A stretch of DNA of 64,000 nt from Temnopleurus reevesii (taxonomy: Eukaryota; Echinodermata; Echinoidea; Temnopleuroida; Temnopleuridae): the NCBI GenBank assembly GCA_036244855.1, contig BQKZ01000010.1:32304-96303 (forward strand), read 5' to 3'. The translations under genes and the position numbers were made by a program. Below the pieces are notes generated by a model, which was given only the letters and a program-made list of their open reading frames with translations, searched no databases and was not told where the DNA came from. Positions 56,860 to 64,000 of this stretch are shown here, piece after piece. Position 1 is the stretch's first letter; the number at the start of each line of letters is the position of its first letter.

Positions 56860-57095
56860 AACTAGTTTTTCAAGCTATGCGCAACTAAGCGCAATATATG
56901 CGCAAGCTATGTGTAATCTCGTCGTGCCAGTTCGTTTCAATGCTGACATAAATGGGCACGCATTCGTGAACTCGTCGTGTCCTATGCGTGAACTGGTCAT
57001 GAACAGTGCAAAAGCCTCCCAGATCGTGCCCCAAAATGGCACGACTTGTCACGACAAAATCAAGGCCAAAAGTCGTGCAAGTTTCAGTCTGGCTT
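56860..57095. mobile_element. Foldback transposon, half copy
   Basis: The same CGTGAACTCGTCGTG-type units, ending GTGCAAGTTTCAGTCTGGC. Only one arm remains. It lies just beyond the 3' end of the sialyltransferase gene. Confidence 0.7.
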
Positions 57096-57128
57096 GATAA
57101 TTTCATTTTCATCGTCAATGTTTGATAA

Positions 57129-57393
57129 TTATTTTAACAATGTACAGTTGTTAATGAGACGAATGGCCCCTCTCTTCTCTAAAATAAGAAAAAGTTTGTG
57201 TTCGATTGGGATTGCATGAGGATTTGTTGTATAATTCATTTTTATATCCGGCTCGTAGTAATGATGGGGAATAGTTCGATTATATTCATCTTTGTAGAAT
57301 GGATAGAATCCGAAGAGAGAAATCTCGTCGCATATTTGAGTGGCGGCGGCGTACATCGCGAGACCAGATGAAGGGAATTGGAATTTCCAGAGC
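57129..57393 (-). CDS. ST8SIA: ST8Sia exon 4: motifs S, III, VS and stop
   Basis: The acceptor is TCTTTCAAAG. 87 residues contain the S motif, LFGFYPF, HHYYEPD, HAIPIEHKL and the terminal INNCTLLK. All catalytic histidines expected for the family are present. Confidence 0.93.
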
Positions 57394-60385
57394 CTTTGAA
57401 AGAAAAATAAAGGAAAAAAATTTGATATAAAATTTTATATCATGTTAACTAGAGAGAGAACAAATTTTGTCCAGTACTACCTGTTTATGGTGGGATTCAC
57501 TGAATTAATGGGGGTGTTTGGGGATTTTAATTGACCCCTTCCCTATCTTGCGTGTGTGAGTGTAATGAGGGGGTGGGGGGATGAGGTACCAGTTATAGGT
57601 TGCATTTCTGAATAAATATCTTAAGTAAAATAGGTGCGGCTTAGGTGTGGTATATTGTATAATGAATGCATAAGATACAGTACCTGATGATCCAAAAAAT
57701 TTGACCCATGCTCTTTTAAAAATTCCTACTTTATTTTTGTTAAATCCCGATAAGATTTTTTTATTCTGATTTTATTATTATATCTCAATCAGTCAAAAGT
57801 TTTCGCTCACCCGTTTCAAAGCAGGTTGATGACGTAAACATCGGTAAATGACATATTTCTGCCCTCACTGTCTTCGCCACTCAACCCTGGATAATTGATG
57901 CTTGATTAATTTTCAAATACTGTTTTCAATAAAAAAAGAAAAAAAAATAAAAAAAATTATTATTGAAACATATTCCCCTGTAATATCGACAAAAGTTGGC
58001 TGCATCACGACACGACAAAAACTTACTTTCTTGACGGACCCATTGGTTTCAAAGGACTGTAAGCTAGTCTGAGCTGGAGACCATATTTCTTCCAGAAGAA
58101 GTGGAGAGCGTCTTTTATGCCTTCGAACCAGTGTTTGAACAGCCACAATGTACCTCCATCCAACATCTTCAGTCTCTGTACAAGGCACTCACAGTCGCAA
58201 GAAATGGTTGCCGGTTTTGGCGGCAAATTGGTGGCGTTGCTTAAAGGCGCAACTGGCATTTCAGACTGCGTCATGTTCCGATAGCATGCGAATAGCTCTC
58301 TCATCTGTTCCGTGTTCATGGTCATAAACGTGACCTTTGACCCAACATCTGATGCATATTCATTGCCGAACTCTGCCAAGTTCATCCTGACGATGATGTC
58401 CATGTTGTCTATGACGTCACCGCAATGGCTGCTCAGGAGAATGCCCCCATTTCCAACGATGGCACAAGACTTGACCCGATGTTCTATCCAATCGCTTTCT
58501 GTCGATTTTAGCTTCTTGAGCTCTGCAAGTTTGGTTGTCAGTTGGATTTGTGTGGGGTCCATGTTCAGCGGGAATATTCGGACGGTCTGCCGCGGTTTTA
58601 AGACTTTCTCCACCTTTTTCCTGAACGACAATGGAGAAGATGGGATATCATCACTTTAAACATGACCACCCGAAAGTGTGGACAAACTGCACCAATCTCG
58701 ATATACATGTGAATGATTTAGAAAAAATAGCCCCTTATTGGTGCTTTGCAGAATTGCAGGAAGTGCGATAAAACTTATGCTGTCAATTCTGTGTACAAAG
58801 GCAGCTATCTATGACATTTGTACAAATTTCTGATCTGGGCCCCGTAACATAAAGGTTTGCGATTAATTGCTAATCTGATAGCGATTGATATCAATCGCAA
58901 GTCTATGGCGAATCATGTACTAAAGTTTGCAATTGATCGCAAAATCAAATAGCGATTAATCGCAAACCTTTATGTTACGGGGCCCTGGAGACATGCAGAG
59001 CAGATATTGATCTACGATTGTGAGGCAATATGTAAAGATTTGCACTGTGAGATTTTGAGAAAAAAATGATGAAAGGAACACATTTGAGTACAAATCTACA
59101 AAAATAACGAAATAAAAAGTTCAATCCCCTGTTATTCATCCCAAAAGTTTACTGGAACAAGAAATCCATTGAAATACTTTGTTGCAAAATAACGTGTTTT
59201 TTTTCATATACAACAATAATGAGACTTGCCATATGGTGTTCCCAATTAATTTCAAATTAACTACAGCTGTATTTCCAAAAACATTTTAAACTTATATAAT
59301 GAATTTTATTTTGCCCAAAATGTCCGTGATTTTGACGAAATTGAATGCTCGAATTGTTAAATCACTTAAATCACTAAATTGGCTAGGAAAACCTTAGTTT
59401 ACCTCATGAATGTGGTCGAAGTTTTGTTGAGTGGATGTAGTTTTACCGGCTCTTTGTCAATCACCTGCTCGGACGCAGATGACACAACCACTTTTGATGA
59501 TAGTTGGCGCACATTTTCTGGGAAAAAATGCCAAAAAATAAAGTTCAGTATTCAAAATTAATGGTAGGGAGTGGGGCTTGTCCCATCATTACCTATTTTT
59601 GGGAAGGCTAGAGTAGCGAGGAGGGCGCGGATTGGGGTTGATTCAGGTTGAACGGTCCAAAAGGGGTTCGCTGTCTGGTTAAAAAAAAAGAAGAAGAAGA
59701 AGGATCACGGACCTTAAATAAAATCCCTTGTTAATCTATCAGTCAAGTTAGGTAACACGCGAGCAATGTGAGGAGAGGGGGGGGGGGGCGCTAACCCCTG
59801 GGTCAGAGCAAGGAGGTGCCAATTTTTGAGGACCCTTTGAGAAGACCCTAAAAGTGCCAAACATGCTAAGAGGGGCGTCAACAGCCAATCGTGGGTGCGC
59901 ACAAAATATCAACTAAATATAACAACAAATTAATTTTTTTGTCATCACTATGACGACATTTACAGTAGTTGTCACTTGAGTCAAGTAGAACAAAGAAATG
60001 TTACATTGTATTCATAAATGTACACTAGGCACTTTAAAACTATGTTATCGGAAATGCAATTAGCATAATATTATAACATAGCATTGCAAACAATTTTCCT
60101 TCTAGATCAACTGGTACTTGGTAGGCTAGCTCTGAATAGAGCTCATCGAAGTGATTACAGCATTATTTGTGTTTTTTTTTTTTCTTAATGTTCAATGATT
60201 TTAGCACATGAATTCGCATCTATATTTTGTATTCTGGAAAACGAGACATTTTATTAAATCTTACCTTTCATATGATGGCTATCATTTTCTATTATAATGA
60301 CAGGGTTCAAGTTCCACAATACAGCACAAACCATTACCGCAAGTATTATTAAGCCAAATAGAATGGCGAAAAATTGTCGAATCAT
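57129..60385 (-). CDS. ST8SIA: Alpha-2,8-sialyltransferase (GT29, ST8Sia type), complete, 4 exons
   Basis: Exons 60385-60265, 59517-59403, 58620-58027 and 57393-57129 have GT/AG borders; the 1095 bases give 364 residues. The ATG at 60385 is in a good context (AACCATGA) and has an in-frame TGA two codons upstream. Residues 6-25 form a signal anchor after a short cytosolic tail: a type II Golgi protein. There is a stem region with an NKT sequon (71), sialylmotif L from C131 (AIVGNGGILLSSHCG, then DVGSK), motif S from about 283 (FPSSGLAMYAAATQICDEIS), motif III HHYY 320-323, motif VS H336xxxxE341 and a final Cys at 360. Family knowledge: it transfers sialic acid from CMP-Neu5Ac to a sialylated glycan in the Golgi lumen. 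The size and motif set match ST8Sia rather than ST3/ST6. Acceptor preference cannot be read from the sequence. Confidence 0.93.
58027..58620 (-). CDS. ST8SIA: ST8Sia exon 3: sialylmotif L
   Basis: The acceptor is GTCGTTCAG and the donor GTAAGT. It begins RKKVEKVLKPRQ and contains the L motif and the DNMDIIVRMNLAEFG segment, part of the CMP-sialic acid site in this family. It has a CxCEC pair (SCDCEC) not typical of vertebrate ST8Sia. Confidence 0.93.
58837..58985. mobile_element. MITE-like inverted repeat in an ST8Sia intron
   Basis: GGGCCCCGTAACATAAAGGT at one end is mirrored by ACCTTTATGTTACGGGGCCC at the other. The interior is built of repeated GCGATTAATCGC/TTTGCGATT-type palindromes. A related, shorter copy lies at 23981-24040 in the hydrolase gene. 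Confidence 0.85.
59403..59517 (-). CDS. ST8SIA: ST8Sia exon 2: stem region
   Basis: The acceptor is TTTTTTCCCAG and the donor GTAAAC. It encodes ENVRQLSSKVVVSSASEQ and LHPLNKTSTTFMR, low-complexity stem with one N-glycosylation site. Phases fit exons 1 and 3 exactly. Confidence 0.85.
60265..60385 (-). CDS. ST8SIA: ST8Sia exon 1: start codon and membrane anchor
   Basis: 40 codons plus one base: MIRQFFAILFGLIILAVMVC.., donor GTAAGA. The hydrophobic run is 18-20 residues with Arg3 before it, as in type II anchors. A short overlapping upstream ATG in another frame (five bases earlier) could lower translation. Confidence 0.88.
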
Positions 60386-62000
60386 GGTTCATAAACTTGT
60401 TATACACCGGATTATCAGCATGGAATATGGAAACCATTCTTTCCCACATCGCTCAAAGTCAGTGGTGGTGTTGTGTGACTGCCAAAAAACTTTGTGCAAA
60501 ATACCTCTGCTATTCAACTTGTGAAAATAAAACATTACATTTGTCCATTTTGAAAAGTCCATAGGCAAAAGTAAATATAGATGATCACAAATATCACAGA
60601 TACAAACTCATGCTATAACAGTGACATAAATAATCGACTCAAAATAACCAAAATAACTGAACGCCTCTAAATGCTGGAGAGTTCAGAATCGTGTATTTTG
60701 ATTTCTGAAGGTCAATATTTCCAGCTCCGTGCATTTCTTTTGAAATGAATGCTTCCAAGTTGAAAAAGTCTTGTGTGTTTCATCAGGGTCGTTCAACCAT
60801 TGTTATTCTTCGTCACCTTTCTTCTCAGTGCGTCTAGCTTTTATCATTGTCAACAATATTGTATTCGTCTAAAAAAAAAAAGTTAAAACTGTATTGCTGA
60901 CCGAGGCTATACCTTTTGAAATAGTCTGTAACTTGTTACGCCCCAATTCAACTTTCAAGTGTCGCATATCGAAGCTCAACATTCCAACGTATATAATTTG
61001 GAAAGCGCCACCACGATTTGTGTACAAAAAAATCTCCCTCAAAGGTAATTTTCGTAGACAAGAAGGATGTACACAATTGGAAATTTGTTATTAAAGACAA
61101 TGGCAGGAAATTTCACAATATATTTCCTAACGGGGCAAATATTGCCAAGATTGAATTATTTCGATGTCCAAGCGAAATTATGGTGAAACGCTATGACCAA
61201 TCGCAATTACTCTAACAGTATTAAGATATCAATTTGACAGAAAATGGTAATTGATAAGGGTAAATGTCGTCAGCGTTTCCACGAACCGACCTATATACGG
61301 GGGCTGCTGCTTGAAAAGCGTAAAACCCCGACATAGCATCAAGTACAATGTCATAAAACTTGCATTCATTTTATTTCAATAGCATTTATTTCAATTTTTG
61401 AAAACATTTAATATATATGTCATAATAACGACTCGTGCTCTGATTTTGATCGCGAAGACTGATGAAGAAACCAATTTTAATATACACCTTCTTCCTGAAG
61501 AGGGTGGAGGCTATATTCTCAGAAGTGTAGACAGATACCAGTCCACACTGTCAAAAATCAATCATTTTGCCAAGTGTCAAAAATCAAAACGAGAACATTT
61601 TTTCCGACGGGATTTTCCATGGAAAGAATGATTGGGAACTTTTCTGTTTCCTTCTCGTGTATTCAACGATTGCTTTGGCATGTTTGGTGAAAACAAATGG
61701 CAAATTTGGTGATCTATCATGGGTGATATTTTGTCCGAGATTTAAGTTTAGCTGCTTTGATGTAATATGCTTGAAATCCATCACTTATCCATCCCTTACG
61801 TATTATTGCATTATGCACAAATTTCTTATTTGTTTTCTGATTAAACCACTATTTTTTCATCTGTTCGTATGATTGCCCTGATTTTATTCAATTTAGAAAC
61901 TAAATTTTCAGACCCAGACCAAGAATTTAAGTACGCATCTAACACACATTGATCATAATTATACCATCCATCAGTCATGTCAGTCTCTGAAGACTCATCC

Positions 62001-62052
<52 letters not shown>

Positions 62053-64000
62053 ATATCTCTCTCTACCTCTATCTCTCTCTTACGCACACACACACACACA
62101 CACACATTTACACACCACACCCTCTCTCTCACTCTCTTTCTCTTTCTCTTTCACTCTCTATCTCTTTCTCTCCCTCCCAGTCTATCTCTCTCTTTTCCTC
62201 ACAAAATAAACATTTTCAACAATAAACAAGTATGACTTTCTTAAAAATTAGAGTAAGGTTTTATTACAAGTTTCAAGATAGACATTTGAGAAATTTCATC
62301 AAACTTGATGATTGATTATGATTTAATTATAGATACATGAATGTGAGCTCATTTCGATGTATAGCACAATACAAGAACCAAAATAATTCAAGAACACAAA
62401 CAAGTGATTACAATAGGTGTTTGTAATTGAAGAGAGGAAAGAATGACAAAGTCACGAATATCTTTTAATTGTCAACTTATATCCAGCGTAGAGTTGATTC
62501 ATTTGACAGGTGCGCAGAGATACGCAAGGGATACGCTTGAATAACGCCAGTATATGCGTATGTCGAGCGTAACTAATTTTGCAACATAATAAGGTAATTG
62601 TGTGACTGACCTTTTTCCGATGAATGTAACATTCTAACCGATATTGCACACGTTTCATTTTCTGGCATAAGATATTGATAACGTCAAACACGGAAAACAT
62701 AAAATGATCATAATCATGATAAAATTATATGGATGTTTGAAATGCAGATGGAACCGAATTTCAAGATGATCCTACCATACTAATAAAGATGCAACATGAC
62801 ACAAGGACATAATCACACTATCATCGGACCGTTATGAATGAAAAATATCCCCAAAGCATGAAAGAAATATTAAGGATATCATTGCATAAATTGATATTCC
62901 TATTCATTCACAATCAAACATAAGGTTTATTTTCAATATGCTACAACACATATATGATAAATAGAAAGCATTGTTGTATTGTAAGATCAAAATCAACTCT
63001 TAAAACCTGAATAGCAGTGCTGTATGAATGGCAATAATGATTGTTATATTATCGGCTGGATGGTATTCACCAATTGAAATTTAATGTTTTATATGTCACT
63101 ATATTAGTGTTATCATGATCGGGTAGAAGTACCAAAAATAAACACTGGAAATGCAGATTATTTTAAAGGATCATCGTTTGAAGCATATATTCCTTTTTGT
63201 CATATCAATGTGTTAAATGCATTTGTTAGGCAGCAGTGCTCCCATGTAAAACAGGCGTGTACGCTTGAATGGGACTACCCTGCTTCTTATAAAGAGGACA
63301 ATAAATAAACAAACATGAATAACGCATCCGTTTTCCAACACTATATTCCGATCGATGAGCGAAATTACTAGTAGTTCATGGCCCAGGCCTACAATACGTG
63401 GGCCGTAAATTGTATTGCGCAGATTTGAACATGTGCCGATGATCAAATGAATTTACAGATTGAAATTGGGAAACATCTGTGTTGTCAAATTGGTTATAAA
63501 CATATTTATATTGCTGAAATAAACTCACATTCCTCCCGTCCTAGGTCGTGTATCGCTTTGCTGACACAGAAGATAATATACAGTAGAAAAATTGATAAGA
63601 ATCAGGAATTCTGAGTTTTGCAGAAACCTTTCTGAATAAGTTTACAATTCAAACATTAGACATAGGATATTGCTTGTAATATTGGCTCGAGTCGGATCAT
63701 CAATACGTTGCCGAATTATCTGATAGCTAAAAGTGATACAAATTCTTTGAATTTTACTTTTTTAACCATTGACTACACTCTTTTACAATTTTACCATGAG
63801 TTGGGCATATTTTGACCAAAAGCTATGCGGAAACTAACTGCCCGGTTTTGGGCAAATTTTTACACATCTTTTTTTTTTTAAAGAGCGTACCGCAAAATTT
63901 ACATAAACAAACGTCAAATTATTCTGATGATATAATTAAATATTACATAAGGATTATTATGGTACTAGTCAAATAAAAGTCCTGTACTATATAACAAAAA
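60386..64000. other. Upstream flank of ST8Sia, no gene recognised
   Basis: It contains the presumed promoter side of the sialyltransferase, but no TATA box or initiator that I can defend. Frames at 60894-61215 lack codon bias and splice context. It ends in ordinary AT-rich sequence. Confidence 0.5.
61986..62200 (+). repeat. CT / CA microsatellite
   Basis: (TC)n from about 62005, then (CA)n at 62084, then TCTCTTTC runs. Frames here read poly-Ser/Leu and are not genes. Confidence 0.95.

Noticed and set aside
61977..62225. Frame reading SLSLSL..YLYL and HTHTHT
   Set aside because: CT and CA microsatellite.
1..64000. tRNA, rRNA and other structured RNA genes
   Set aside because: I scanned for GTTC(A/G)A..C B-box-like clusters with paired arms and for rRNA-like text and found none that holds; inverted repeats present are better explained as MITEs.

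Overview
The window is an animal nuclear genome segment. Its three host genes are split by introns with GT/AG borders, it is AT-rich, and it is dense in small inverted-repeat transposons, trinucleotide repeats and a DIRS-type retrotransposon. Gene content (a TRPM2/8-class channel, a GT29 alpha-2,8-sialyltransferase, a metazoan S9-like hydrolase) and the very high allelic divergence suggest a marine invertebrate deuterostome. An echinoderm is the best guess, but this is inference.

Layout. (1) 445-13688, plus strand: the 3' part of a TRPM channel gene. Nine exons give 516 residues from just before S1 to the stop; the N-terminal TRPM homology regions lie upstream of the window. (2) 13689-21160: 3' UTR, small MITEs, an 0.8-kb foldback element and an allelic copy of the end of the next gene. 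(3) 47947 down to 21161, minus strand: a 27-exon gene for a large alpha/beta-hydrolase (S9/prolyl-oligopeptidase-like). I reconstructed 991 residues with every intron phase compatible; the 5' end is missing. (4) 41221-45907 and 48117-49924: one DIRS-like retrotransposon on the minus strand, cut in two by the assembly. (5) 49925-57128: a dispersed-repeat half copy, a 170-bp tandem satellite, LINE debris and a 930-N gap. (6) 60385 down to 57129, minus strand: a complete four-exon ST8Sia-type sialyltransferase of 364 residues. (7) 60386-64000: no gene recognised.

Two themes run through the window. First, six single N characters (2979, 10145, 21091, 40843, 45908, 48116) are contig joins. At most of them the sequence beyond the N repeats sequence already given, with a few percent divergence, so unmerged haplotypes are laid end to end. 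Second, apart from this allelic redundancy, exons of the TRPM and hydrolase genes are repeatedly accompanied by partial local copies, here called exon echoes, at different stages of decay. They often keep a splice donor and sometimes an open frame. This recurrent exon micro-duplication is the least expected feature of the window. The three genes show no evidence of working together; they are ordinary neighbours.
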